A DNA stretch of 64,000 nucleotides from Haladaptatus salinisoli (lineage in GTDB: Archaea; Halobacteriota; Halobacteria; Halobacteriales; Haladaptataceae): NCBI RefSeq assembly GCF_020614375.1, contig NZ_CP085329.1:186001-250000 (forward strand). Reading direction: 5' to 3'. The translations under genes and the position numbers were made by a program. The notes beneath the pieces are model-generated. The model ran no database searches, had not been told where the DNA came from, and saw only the letters and a program-made list of their open reading frames with translations. Positions 52,121-60,854 of this stretch are shown here, piece after piece (positions within the stretch are counted from its first letter, which is position 1; each line of letters opens with the position of its first letter).

Positions 52121-52398
52121 TTCTCGTCTTGTAGCACGGCGGCGATCGCTTCTAGCTCTGCCTTTCGGAAGGGATGGGTAGCCTGTTCCGGAGTATCGTC
52201 GTCAAGTTCGCCGATTTTCCAGAGGATACCGGCCCGCATCTGGGGTTTGGAGGGCAAATTGTGTGTGTCGATATCGTAACTTACGGTCGTACAGATCGCA
52301 GCAAGGGCTTCTTTGGTGAAAGCCGTCGATTCGATGCGTTCGTATCTCCCGACTGCCTGACGGATTTCGTTTCGGAGTTCGTCGACGGTTTGTGTCAT
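52117..52398 (-). CDS. 93-residue protein of unknown function, hydrolase partner
   Basis: Acidic helical protein: MTQTVDELRNEIRQAVGRYE at the start, a Cys-containing middle (AICTTVSYDIDTHNLPSKPQ), MRAGILWKIGELDDD, and FRKAELEAIAAVLQDEK at the end. No family recognised. Overlaps the hydrolase start by four bases, a strong sign of joint function. The pattern recalls haloarchaeal plasmid or island proteins that travel with hydrolases. Confidence 0.65.
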   Translation of the reverse strand: MTQTVDELRNEIRQAVGRYERIESTAFTKEALAAICTTVSYDIDTHNLPSKPQMRAGILWKIGELDDDTPEQATHPFRKAELEAIAAVLQDEK

Positions 52399-53007
52399 AG
52401 AGCTACTGGTAGTAGGGTCCGTTGTGTATATTCTACTTTCTTCTACGACGAGTGATCACGGATTTCCCACCGTATGCGCCGTATTCCGCTCCACCACTCC
52501 ATCAACGACTGAACGGGAAGCAAACCGAGCAGTAAGTAGAAACGATTTGTGGAGAAAGCGAATGATGATATGACTTACGAGATGCGGATGATCACTGGAC
52601 GATGGTTCTTGCCGGATGGCCTCAGTCCCTTGCACCAACTCGGTGTCATCGACTTTCCACCGACGTAACGTTATCCAAGTCGATCAAGATCTACCACGGC
52701 CATTATTTATAACATAGGTAATGGCACTCAGCGAAATCGAGCGGATTTTGCCACGAAACGAAATGGCATGACAATCGGCCACTGTGACAGAACAGACGCC
52801 TGCTCCGATGGCGACAACGGAGTATCCACGTGCTATCGTATTCATGGAGCAATCGAGCAACACCGGATTGCCAGCGACGCACTCGCTGAGGCACTGACGG
52901 GAGCGGTAAACGAAGAAGCAGCGGCAGGCCTCACTGACCTTCTGAACTGAAAATCTCACTCTATAACCCGAATCGACCAGCGAAGTACTGCTCGGCGTGG
53001 AATCCCG
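52399..53007. other. 609-base AT-richer gap
   Basis: Mostly without supportable coding. A plus-strand 60-codon frame (52768-52950) ends with a protein-like helix (DALAEALTGAVNEEAAAGL) and could be a small gene, but it has no recognised relatives or promoter. The rest is AT-rich with no clear repeats. Confidence 0.35.
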
Positions 53008-53592
53008 TCACAGCCGCCGCTTGTTGTCCTCGTCGTACGCTCGAAGGTTCTGCTCTGCGAGTTCGACCGTTCGTTCGATGCGCTTTCGCTTCGTCTCGTC
53101 CGTCTTGGCCTCCTCGAATAGCGCGATGAATGCGTACTGATCCGTATTTGAGTAGCGCTGAAAGTTCTCCCACGCGGTTTCGTTCTTCAGCAGTGCCGCC
53201 TCAAGTACAGCTGGAATCTCGTGCTCGTCGGCCAACCGGTACGCCGCGTCCCACTCGCCCGATTCCCTGGCCGCCTCGACGAGTTCCATTCCGGCCGGGG
53301 TCATCTTGCCCGCCTCGATCATCGCCTCGACGCGCTCCTTGTTCGCCTTCGACCACTTGCTGTCGGGCTTCCGGGGCGTGAACCGACGCTCGTACGTCTC
53401 GTCGTCGATGCCCTTGATCAGGCCGTCGATCCACCCGAAGCAGAGGGCCTCCTCGACCGATTCACCGTATTCGATGCCCGACCGCTCGGCGTCGGCTTTG
53501 CAGTACCCGATCCACAGCTCCTAAGCCGTGTCGTGGTGCTCCTCCAGCCAGTCGCGGAACTCGTCGCGAGAGTCAAAGAATATCGGATCCAT
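53008..53592 (-). pseudogene. YdeI/OmpD-associated-like gene with in-frame TAG
   Basis: One continuous reading frame of 195 codons from ATG 53592 (MDPIFFDSRDEFRDWLEEHH) is broken only by a TAG at 53521-53523 (codon 24). Downstream the frame continues without interruption: ELWIGYCKADAERSGIEYGE, FGWIDGLIKGIDDETY, RRFTPRKPDSKWSKANKERV and the usual helical end to RAYDEDNKRRL. The ORF after the stop has no start until the internal ATG at 53322. The motif FGWIDG and the PRK-x-SKWS segment identify the family. Either a point-mutated pseudogene or a read-through gene; the first is more likely. Confidence 0.75.
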
Positions 53593-54054
53593 GGTTCGGG
53601 AAAGGTGTCTCACGTCTATAACCCTTCTCCGGACGCGAGTGCCGAAACGGATGCGGATAAGTGAGAATGCCCGAATACAGCGGTTGCTGCAGTGGGATCA
53701 AGATCGGTACGTAACCGATCGAAATCTCCGCTTAGATAACGGCAAATGAAACGAAACGACGTTGGTGTATCGACGCAAGGATCACATCGAACGGACGAAT
53801 TATCGGCAGTGTTCGATGTTCATGACGAATGGCGATTCCAGCCTGCTGCGAGAGGCCCGACATCGATTTTCAGCGAGATAATCGTACTCGCTGTGATCGA
53901 CTGACGCAATCAACTATTGCCTGAATAATGTTGGTCGCTCGCAGGTGTCGTCTGCATTCGATATGGAGGCGGTGGATAGTAGCATCACCCTTGACGATCA
54001 CTTCCACTAGCCTGTCAAGGAGGGTTTATGCGAGTGCATGTGCATTGGTCACAT
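53593..54054. other. 462-base AT-richer gap before the radA paralogue
   Basis: No supportable gene on either strand. The last 30 bases (AGGAGGGTTTATG) contain an out-of-place ATG at 54028, in frame with RadA but with no family support. Confidence 0.35.
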
Positions 54055-55083
54055 ATGGCAGTAAAACTCGAACAGCTACCGGGTGTTGGGCCAACGACAG
54101 CCGACAAACTCCTCAAAGCTGGATTCGACTCCTACGAGGCCCTAGCCGTTGCGAGTCCCGGCGAGCTCACCAACACTGCTGACGTCGGTGAGAGCACCGC
54201 CACTGCCATCATTCAGGCGGCACGGGAGGCCGCCAACATTGGCAACTTCGAAACTGGCGTCGCGGTTCGACGACAACGGGACCAGATTGGGAAGCTCAGC
54301 TTACTGATCGACGAGATCGATGACCTGCTGGGTGGCGGTATCGAAACGCAATCGATCACTGAATTCTATGGCGCGTTCAGCTCCGGCAAGTCTCAGGTCA
54401 CTCATCAACTGTGCGTCAACGTGCAACTTCCTGAGAACGACGGCGGCTTCCACGGCCGAGCGATCTTCATCGATACCGAAGATACGTTCCGCCCCGACCG
54501 TATCGACGACATCGTCCGAGGGTTGCCGGACGACGTTATCACGGCCACGATGATTGACCGTGGTATTGAGGGGGATGCCGCCGATGAAGCGGCGCTCGAT
54601 GAGTTGGTTGCTCACGTGCTGGATCGGATTCACGTTGCAAAGGGCTTCAATTCGGCTCACCAGATTCTCCTCGCCGAAAAGGCTCGGGAGGTCGCCGGCG
54701 AGTACGCCGATACCGAGTGGCCCGTTCGATTGGTCTGTGTGGATTCGCTGACCGCGCATTTCCGAGCCGAGTATATTGGGCGAGGGAAACTCGCCGAACG
54801 GCAACAGATGCTCAACAAACACCTCCACGACCTGTTGCGACTCGCGAATCTGCATAACGCGGCAATCGTAGTGACGAACCAGGTCTCCTCCAACCCTGAC
54901 TCGTTCTTTGGCGACCCCACCCAGCCCATCGGCGGGCACATCCTCGGACACAGCAGCACGGTTCGCATCTACCTCCGGAAATCGAAAGGGAACAAACGTA
55001 TTGTCCGGCTCGTCGATGCGCCGAACCTCCCCGACGGTGAGGCCGTGATACGTATTAAGGAATCGGGATTGAAGCCCGAATAG
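54055..55083 (+). CDS. RadA/Rad51-family recombinase paralogue
   Basis: 342 residues from MAVKLEQLPG at 54055 (an upstream ATG at 54028 is less likely). N-terminal helix-hairpin-helix (LPGVGPTTADKLLKAGFDSY), then the ATPase core with Walker A GAFSSGKSQ at 106-114 (canonical RadA has GEFGSGKS/T-Q), Walker B LVCVDSLTAHFRAEY, L1/L2-like segment IVVTNQVSSNPD and the C-terminal HSSTVRIYLRKSKGNKRIVRL. Haloarchaeal main RadA has the canonical loop, so this is probably an extra copy acquired with the island. It may serve recombination of mobile DNA. Confidence 0.88.
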   Translation: MAVKLEQLPGVGPTTADKLLKAGFDSYEALAVASPGELTNTADVGESTATAIIQAAREAANIGNFETGVAVRRQRDQIGKLSLLIDEIDDLLGGGIETQSITEFYGAFSSGKSQVTHQLCVNVQLPENDGGFHGRAIFIDTEDTFRPDRIDDIVRGLPDDVITATMIDRGIEGDAADEAALDELVAHVLDRIHVAKGFNSAHQILLAEKAREVAGEYADTEWPVRLVCVDSLTAHFRAEYIGRGKLAERQQMLNKHLHDLLRLANLHNAAIVVTNQVSSNPDSFFGDPTQPIGGHILGHSSTVRIYLRKSKGNKRIVRLVDAPNLPDGEAVIRIKESGLKPE

Positions 55084-55400
55084 TTCCTCGAGATGGAATA
55101 GAAGGAGGGACGACGATTTCGACACAAGGTCCCCACTCCGAGAGGAAGACGACTGTCCCATCATCCCTGCCGAAACAGAATGAGGACTGGAATCGATACC
55201 GAAACTCGAAACGAGTGCAACATCGAATATGGAATACAAGGAGCCAGAGAGGGTCTGTTCCATCAATCTTTGAACTCACTTCCGACGACTCAATCGGAAT
55301 CCCAACGCGGTCACCCAGTTCGTGCTCGTAGGTCTGATACACCTACACGAACGCGTCCGAAACCCGGAATCAACACGATCAGACCATCGTAACCCGAACC
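55084..55400 (-). other. 317-base gap containing a scrap of coding sequence
   Basis: About 55262-55342 on the minus strand the frame reads VYQTYEHELGDRVGIPIESS, similar to GQVFEHELGERIGIPSEPS at 57187-57327, so both flanks of the nitrile hydratase operon carry the same kind of tail. Neither has a complete gene. No other feature seen. Confidence 0.4.
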
Positions 55401-55826
55401 TCAGTGTCGCTGCCTATCGCCGCTATTCTCGGTAGTCTCGTGGTCGTGATGAGTACCTTCGGCGTGGCCGTCCGGCAGGCGGTCTGCGTGGGCGTGGGGG
55501 TCCCCCTCGACGAACTCGTGGCCGTCTCGGTCTCCGTTTTCGAACGCCGCGACGCGGGCCGCGAGATCGCCGTAGTCGAGAATCTCCCGCTCGACCAACG
55601 ACCGTTCGAGCGCGGTTAGCCATTGGCGGTAGTAGACCGCCTCCGGCGCGCCGTCCTCCCGGTCGGCGTTCACTTCCTCGACGAGACTGGTCTGGAACTC
55701 CTGCCACGTAAGGGTCTCATCGGCATGTTCGTCGGTAAGGGCAACCGCGAGGGCGAACGCACGGGCCTGCCACGGGGCGTCGAACGTCGGTGCGCCGTCT
55801 CCGGGTTCGGGTGTGGAATCAGTCAT
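55401..55826 (-). CDS. Nitrile hydratase activator (P14K/NhlE-like) with His-rich tail
   Basis: 141 residues. The N-terminal 110 residues match the nitrile hydratase activator/beta-subunit N-terminal family: APWQARAFALAVALTDEHA, LTWQEFQTSLVEEVN, AVYYRQWLTALERSLVEREIL, then DYGDLAARVAAFENG. The C-terminus is a metal-binding-looking tail with HAHAD, DGHAEGTHHDHET (six His within 20 residues). Activators deliver cobalt to the alpha-subunit Cys cluster; the His tail fits metal loading. Start overlaps the alpha stop (ATGA), third gene of the operon. Confidence 0.9.
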   Translation of the reverse strand: MTDSTPEPGDGAPTFDAPWQARAFALAVALTDEHADETLTWQEFQTSLVEEVNADREDGAPEAVYYRQWLTALERSLVEREILDYGDLAARVAAFENGDRDGHEFVEGDPHAHADRLPDGHAEGTHHDHETTENSGDRQRH

Positions 55827-56440
55827 ACGAGCCGCTCCACCCCTAACATGGCGTTGCGCGTCACGAGGTCCCGGAGTTCGGTCTCGCTCAGTCGATCGGT
55901 TTCGGGTGGGCGCTGGGGTAACACCATATACCGAATCTCGGAGTTACTGTCCCACACTTCCAACTCGACATCGTCGGGAATTTCGGTGTCGAACTCCTCG
56001 CGGAGCAGCGACCGGGGTTCGTCGACGGCTCGCGAGCGGTAAGCCGGCGTTTTGTACCAGGTCGGCGGGAGTCCGAGAACCGCCCACGGATAGCACGAAC
56101 AGAGCGTACACACCACGAGATTGTGCGTCTTGGGTGTGTTCTCGACGACTCGCAGTTCCATCACCTCGTCGCTGACCTCCACGTCGAGTCGAGCTACTGC
56201 CTCGATTCCGTTCTCGAGGAGGCGCTCTTTGAACTCGGGGTCGGTCCAAGCCCGTGCGACTACTTTCGCGCCGATCAACGGGCCGACTTCCTCCTCATAA
56301 GCGGAAATCACGTCGTCTACGGCATCGGCGCTCAACAACCCTTTCTCGGTCAGCAGTGATTGGAGTGCCCTGGCTCGGGCCTCGGGATCGTGGTCACGAA
56401 GGTCGTTCGTCTCGGTGATGGAATCGGATGTGTCGGTCAT
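55823..56440 (-). CDS. Nitrile hydratase, alpha subunit (cobalt-type)
   Basis: 205 residues from the ATG at 56440 (a longer frame overlaps the beta gene and is rejected). Hydrates nitriles to amides. Metal site Cys111-Thr-Leu-Cys114-Ser-Cys116, the CTLCSC variant that marks cobalt-type enzymes (iron-type has CSLCSC), followed by YPWAVLGLPPTWYKTPAYRSR and the C-terminal dimer strand REEFDTEIPDDVELEVWDSN, IRYMVLPQRP. In the family Cys112- and Cys114-type residues are oxidised after translation. Overlaps beta and activator genes by four bases each. Confidence 0.94.
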   Translation of the reverse strand: MTDTSDSITETNDLRDHDPEARARALQSLLTEKGLLSADAVDDVISAYEEEVGPLIGAKVVARAWTDPEFKERLLENGIEAVARLDVEVSDEVMELRVVENTPKTHNLVVCTLCSCYPWAVLGLPPTWYKTPAYRSRAVDEPRSLLREEFDTEIPDDVELEVWDSNSEIRYMVLPQRPPETDRLSETELRDLVTRNAMLGVERLV

Positions 56441-57108
56441 GGTTCCGTAAGGTAACTTTCCCAGAGTTCGATGTGGACGGCGTCGGCATCGGTGTGGTCG
56501 GCACCCCAGATGTCGGCGGCGTCGAATTTGACGTTGTAGAGTGGTTCCGCGCGGTCCTCGCCGTGGGCACTCGCGTCCGGCAGGACGTGAGTGCCCCGGT
56601 GGGCCTGAATCGTGCCCCGAACGCCGCGAACGTACCTCGGACACCGGGTGTGGCCCTTAGGATGGTTATTGCGGACTTCGACTTCGTCACCGGGTTCGAA
56701 CACAGGGTCTTCCGGTTCGCGTCCCGATTGGTAGACCTCAGCGACTCCTTCAGCGAGCTCGTCTAGCGACGGGCCGGGTTCGTCGGAGATCTCGGCCTCC
56801 CCACGCTCGAACGCTGCTGTTCGGTCTGCGAGTTCGTCACGGTCGACGACGCCGGCGTCGAGGAGGAGCGACTCGATGCCTGTGAGCCAGCGCTCGTAAT
56901 ACGGCTTCTCCAGATAAAATTCGGGGTTGTGCTGTTCGAGCGCGTAGCGGAACTCGTCCAGATTGAACGCACCACTGGCGATACCGGCGACGAACAGCGC
57001 GTAGACGCGTCCCTCCCAGTCTTGGTGAAACGGCGACGCATCGTCGGGTTCGTCCGGTGGGAGGTCGTCGAACCCGTCCATCCCACCGAGGTCGTGGATG
57101 CCGTCCAT
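56437..57108 (-). CDS. Nitrile hydratase, beta subunit
   Basis: 223 residues from MDGIHDLGGMDGFDD at 57108; longer starts run into the Shine-Dalgarno region. Beta-subunit signatures: MDGxxDxGG start, HQDWEGRVYALF, YYERWLTGIESLLLD, then a C-terminal SH3-like barrel with VEVRNNHPKGHTRCPRYVRG and LYNVKFDAADIWG. It forms the heterodimer with the alpha subunit and carries the Arg pair contacting oxidised Cys. First gene of the operon beta-alpha-activator, the same order as cobalt-type operons in actinobacteria. GGAGAGG lies just upstream as ribosome-binding site. Confidence 0.93.
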   Translation of the reverse strand: MDGIHDLGGMDGFDDLPPDEPDDASPFHQDWEGRVYALFVAGIASGAFNLDEFRYALEQHNPEFYLEKPYYERWLTGIESLLLDAGVVDRDELADRTAAFERGEAEISDEPGPSLDELAEGVAEVYQSGREPEDPVFEPGDEVEVRNNHPKGHTRCPRYVRGVRGTIQAHRGTHVLPDASAHGEDRAEPLYNVKFDAADIWGADHTDADAVHIELWESYLTEP

Positions 57109-57557
57109 AACCTCTCCTCGATGTCGGCGGGGAAAACCCTTATCCAATCGGTAACAGGCACCATTCACGCCGATACCCCATCGCGACTATTGTTCCTCCG
57201 TTTCGTCACTTACTAACTCATCCACCGACGGTTCACTCGGAATTCCAATGCGCTCGCCCAGCTCGTGCTCGAAAACCTGACCGGGGCACCACTCTCGCCG
57301 TTTTACAGCTATCTCGACCTCGCGGCCTCAAGACGCTCCCCGCGCGGATGGCGTATACCAATTCGGCGATTTGAACCGTTCGCCGTACTACGAGGTGTCG
57401 AGCGCGTCGGTCCAACGGGCGAACGTTCTGTGTGACCACTCGGTGGGTTGCGGATTCAGTCGGAATGAAGCGGCGGTCTGTGCATTATCGGTTCGAAGAT
57501 AAACTGCTCCGATAGCGATGATGTAGAGGTATAACCTCTACCATCGATAGATGCCGT
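57109..57557. other. 449-base divergent gap with a coding scrap
   Basis: Between the nitrile hydratase operon (minus) and the regulator (plus). A minus-strand open stretch 57187-57327 reads VEIAVKRREWCPGQVFEHEL and ends at a TAG after GERIGIPSEPSVDELVSD. It begins after a TGA and has no start, so it is a remnant of unknown identity resembling the scrap at 55262-55342. The remainder holds promoters. Confidence 0.4.
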
Positions 57558-58187
57558 ATGCCTCGAGCTCGGGTGAAAGCCAAACCCCCTGACGATGTAA
57601 TCGCGGAATATTCGATGCAGCATCCAGACGAGGAGTTTTGGATACTCTCTGGCCATCCAACAGAAGATGGCTTGACTCTCTTGGTAGCAGCAGAAACAGC
57701 GAACATTGCAGCTTTTGTCCAATACTTCGCTGATACGCCGAAGGTGATCTCGTACGAAGTACTCGATGTTGAACACCAAGGTGGATTAATCGAATTTACT
57801 GTGCCCGAGCCCGAGCTTCACCAGGCGACGCTGTCTTCGGGAAATCTACCAACGTATCCACTCGTCGTTCGCGATGGATGGGCGATTAGCGAAATGATCA
57901 CCTCGCATAACCGCCTTTCCGAACTCAAACAGGCCTTCGAGAAGCATGACCTCCCGTTTGATATCACCTCACTCACTCAATCGTTCGACCCGACCACCCT
58001 GCTAACAGACAAACAACGGGAATTCGTCGTTGCGGCGATCACACAGGGCTATTACGAACAACCTCGCCGCTGCTCACTCACCGAACTTGCGGAATCGATG
58101 GACGTCAGCAAATCCACAGCGAGTCGGATACTACACCGTGCCGAAGGAAAGATAATCACCCAGTTCATCGGCGACCCTGTAACGTAG
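57558..58187 (+). CDS. HTH-10 (Bat-type) transcriptional regulator near nitrile hydratase
   Basis: 209 residues, paralogue of the regulator at 8715 (same MPRARVKxKPP start, same DGW, LSELKxxFE and DPTxLLTDKQREF blocks). C-terminal HTH: ITQGYYEQPRRCSLTEL then MDVSKSTASRILHRAEGKI. Upstream of and divergent from the nitrile hydratase operon, 449 bases between starts, so nitrile- or amide-responsive control of that operon is a reasonable inference. AT-richer than its paralogue, in keeping with the island. Confidence 0.88.
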   Translation: MPRARVKAKPPDDVIAEYSMQHPDEEFWILSGHPTEDGLTLLVAAETANIAAFVQYFADTPKVISYEVLDVEHQGGLIEFTVPEPELHQATLSSGNLPTYPLVVRDGWAISEMITSHNRLSELKQAFEKHDLPFDITSLTQSFDPTTLLTDKQREFVVAAITQGYYEQPRRCSLTELAESMDVSKSTASRILHRAEGKIITQFIGDPVT

Positions 58188-58357
58188 CGAACCCGAGACA
58201 GCACTAACAAGGTCTCGTCTGTGATCTGCAGATCTTCGGGCAGTGATGGACGACCACAGAATCCGATGATTCACGCATTAGGGGCGAACATGTAGTACTG
58301 GGTGAAACATGTTCGCCGTTGTTCCCATCCCAGTATGCTGTGAACTGAGTACCGCTC

Positions 58358-59374
58358 ATGACGACGTATTTCGCGACGATGGAAAGCTGTGCGATTAAGA
58401 TCTCTGAACGGAACGGACGATGGCAAATTGAGCGCCATCTTGAAGATACGTTACCGCTGTGCATCGTCTCTAAACCTAAGGACCCTCTCACGGTCTATGT
58501 GGGTACGCTCGACGATGGTCTCTTTCGGAGCACAGACGGTGGAGCGTCTTGGGAAGCAGTCGGCGGAGAGATCGATTCGAGTCGCATTACCGCACTTGCA
58601 ATAGATCGAGATGGTCGTATCTGGGTAGGAACAGAGCCAAGCAGTATCTATCGGTCCGATGACGATGGTGAAACATGGACGGAAAAGTCTGGTATCTCGG
58701 AGTTGCCATCAGCCGCAGAATGGAGCTACCCACCACGACCAGAAACGCACAACGTTCGATGGATCGAACCAGATCCAACTGACTCAGATCGAGCGTCTAT
58801 TTGTATCGAACAAGGCGCACTGGTGCAGACCACGGATGGTGGAGAGACGTGGATCGATCGAGTGCCAGAGGCACCACGAGACGTCCATCAACTCCGGATG
58901 CATTCAGCGGCACCTGGTCGGTTGTATGCCGCAACCGGAGACGGGGCTGAGCGACCTGGGAAGGGCTATGCTGAAAGCCACGATCACGGTGAGACGTGGA
59001 ACTATCCGAACGAAGGGATGGAAAAGCAGTATTTAACGAGCGTTGCGGTGGATGTTAAAGATCCTGACTGGGTGATCGCGTCCGCGTCAACAACCCCGAA
59101 GCACATCGATGATTTCGATGCGCTCTCATCGGCAGTCTACCGCCGTAGGACGGACGGTTCATGGGAAAAGTGTATGTTGGGGATGCCAGATGAAGTTGGT
59201 CTTACTCCTCCGACGGTGGTCGCGAGCGAGCAGGTGTCCGGTCGATTTACCGCGATCGCTAATCAGGGTCTTTTCAGAACAGATGATTACGGCAATTCGT
59301 GGGAAGAGATTGCGGTAAAATGGCCTGACGAATTTACAGAGCAGCATCCTCGGGCATGCACTGTCATCGAGTAA
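58358..59374 (+). CDS. Asp-box (BNR-type) beta-propeller protein
   Basis: 338 residues with at least five S/T-x-D-x-G-x-T/S-W Asp boxes: RSTDGGASW, RSDDDGETW, QTTDGGETW, ESHDHGETW and RTDDYGNSW, at intervals of about 55 residues; this is the sialidase/VPS10/photosystem-assembly type propeller. The first block opens MTTYFATMESCAIKISERNG. No signal peptide is visible, so intracellular unless exported in another way. Very likely a ligand- or carbohydrate-binding or sensing protein rather than a sialidase (no FRIP motif). Located after the nitrile hydratase regulator on the same strand. Confidence 0.85.
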   Translation: MTTYFATMESCAIKISERNGRWQIERHLEDTLPLCIVSKPKDPLTVYVGTLDDGLFRSTDGGASWEAVGGEIDSSRITALAIDRDGRIWVGTEPSSIYRSDDDGETWTEKSGISELPSAAEWSYPPRPETHNVRWIEPDPTDSDRASICIEQGALVQTTDGGETWIDRVPEAPRDVHQLRMHSAAPGRLYAATGDGAERPGKGYAESHDHGETWNYPNEGMEKQYLTSVAVDVKDPDWVIASASTTPKHIDDFDALSSAVYRRRTDGSWEKCMLGMPDEVGLTPPTVVASEQVSGRFTAIANQGLFRTDDYGNSWEEIAVKWPDEFTEQHPRACTVIE

Positions 59375-59744
59375 CTTCAGTACCACGTGGGTGACGATGG
59401 ATTCATTCTTTACAGCAGCTCTGTCGGGATTTCTCGGAGTCGGAGGATGTACTCTTCTGTTCATCCGAGGAACCGATTTTCGCGAGGGATGAGGTAGAGT
59501 GGGAGACAGAGGTTGCTCTCTGAACTGGCGCTCGTCGACTGGACCCAGTTACAGAACGATAGTCTTACTGACCGATTCAATGTAGATGCACCGGACGGCT
59601 TCTCCAACGCGAAGATTCTACGATGGTTCGCCTCGATGCACGATGCTGGGTCAGCACCGCTTGCGTTTTCCCGTCTGGAAATACCCTACGACTGACGAAT
59701 CCTCAAGTAGAGCCTCTCTTACGGTTCATTAGCACACTACATGG
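59375..59744. other. 370-base gap with a possible coding scrap
   Basis: A plus-strand frame (59513-59695) encodes a 60-residue acidic, protein-like run (ELALVDWTQLQNDSLTDRF then SNAKILRWFASMHDAGSAPL) but has no recognised family and no promoter. It could be a fragment of an inactivated gene. Otherwise AT-rich DNA without visible repeats. Confidence 0.3.
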
Positions 59745-60854
59745 TCAGCGCCATTCAAGACCGGAAGGATCCGACGGAGGTGAAAGCGGACTCGTTGGGA
59801 GACCAGCCGTCGGTTCTGGATAGTTGTACGCTCGTGGCGCTATATCATTCGGTGAGGAAGGGTAGAACAACGATGCTATCGCATGAATGTGTTGGCGTCC
59901 AACGCCGAGCTCGGTTTGTCCTCCCCCATACATTTTGACATCGTGGTTGAGACAATACTCAATCGTCTCAAAAAGGCGTTTGAGCGTCCCAAAGCGCGAC
60001 GGCTTGATATTGAGCCAGTCGGGTTCGAAGGGTAGTTCTTTAATGCTACTGATGTCCGTTATCGGCGCATCCCAAGTAATTCGATGGTCAATCCCGTCGA
60101 ATAATGACTGCGTCTCATCGGTCAACACCGGATCTTCGATGAGTGCATCTGGAAACTGATTAACGAGGTGACGATAGAGCGTTGGATCCGCTGGTTGGTC
60201 GACCATTGTACCTCGATACTGGCCTTTGAAATCCAGGATTCGGACTGCGTCGGTCGCTGCAAGCTCCTCAATTAAAGCACGCGACCAATCAGAAGTTGCA
60301 TCGAGTTTGAATTCCAGATCGGGATTTAATTCGAGCCAGGTCGCTATCCGGTCGAATGTCGGGGGGTCACCTAGCCGGTTGCTCACGACGAATCGAACAG
60401 GGTTGTAATCACGGTTGAAGACAGTAGCGAGATTCAATTCAGCCTGTTTGAGCGCGAGATCGAGGGCGGCACTCTCGAATGCCCACCGACGATAGGTTCG
60501 AGAGGCTTTTCGCTCGGGGGGTCGATCAGGAAAGAGATCTAATCCATCGAGTGTAGCCGAAAACGAGTCTATCGTATACTCACCTGCGAGAGGGAGCGAA
60601 GTTGTTGACTCAATGAGTGCACGATGATCTACTTCGTCATATGTCACGTCTTCTCCCCATCCTCTATATTCGTTTCCGGAAAGGGAAATTTGGGTACAGG
60701 GGCGAGTGAAAGCGGAGGAGGATGGTTTTTCGTCCTGTACATCGAGTATGACACTTGCACGGGCAAAATCGCCGGTGCTATTTTGCTCTTTGTAGTGGAG
60801 ATCGTAACTCTCGATGGTGAATTCTAAATCCCTGATCCGGTCATACAACCCCAT
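59745..60854 (-). CDS. Enolase-superfamily protein (mandelate racemase-like)
   Basis: 369 residues from MGLYDRIRDLEFTIESYDL at 60854 (14 more residues are possible from 60896). N-terminal capping domain, then the barrel with lysine/Asp metal ladder: LDATSDWSR, DFKGQYRGT, LIEDPVL, DHRITWDAPITD, LNIKPSRFGTL and a C-terminal YGGGQTELGVGRQHIHAIASL. This order (D, E, D, K on consecutive strands) fits o-succinylbenzoate synthase/muconate-cycloisomerase relatives, though the exact reaction cannot be read. Haloarchaea carry such proteins annotated only as enolase-like. Downstream orientation separates it from the propeller. Confidence 0.8.
   Translation of the reverse strand: MGLYDRIRDLEFTIESYDLHYKEQNSTGDFARASVILDVQDEKPSSSAFTRPCTQISLSGNEYRGWGEDVTYDEVDHRALIESTTSLPLAGEYTIDSFSATLDGLDLFPDRPPERKASRTYRRWAFESAALDLALKQAELNLATVFNRDYNPVRFVVSNRLGDPPTFDRIATWLELNPDLEFKLDATSDWSRALIEELAATDAVRILDFKGQYRGTMVDQPADPTLYRHLVNQFPDALIEDPVLTDETQSLFDGIDHRITWDAPITDISSIKELPFEPDWLNIKPSRFGTLKRLFETIEYCLNHDVKMYGGGQTELGVGRQHIHAIASLFYPSSPNDIAPRAYNYPEPTAGLPTSPLSPPSDPSGLEWR

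Noticed and set aside
52768..52950. Plus-strand 60-codon frame ending DALAEALTGAVNEEAAAGL
   Set aside because: Single stretch without recognised relatives or promoter; could be real, evidence too weak.
59513..59695. Plus-strand 60-codon frame near the propeller gene
   Set aside because: Protein-like composition but no family, start or promoter support.
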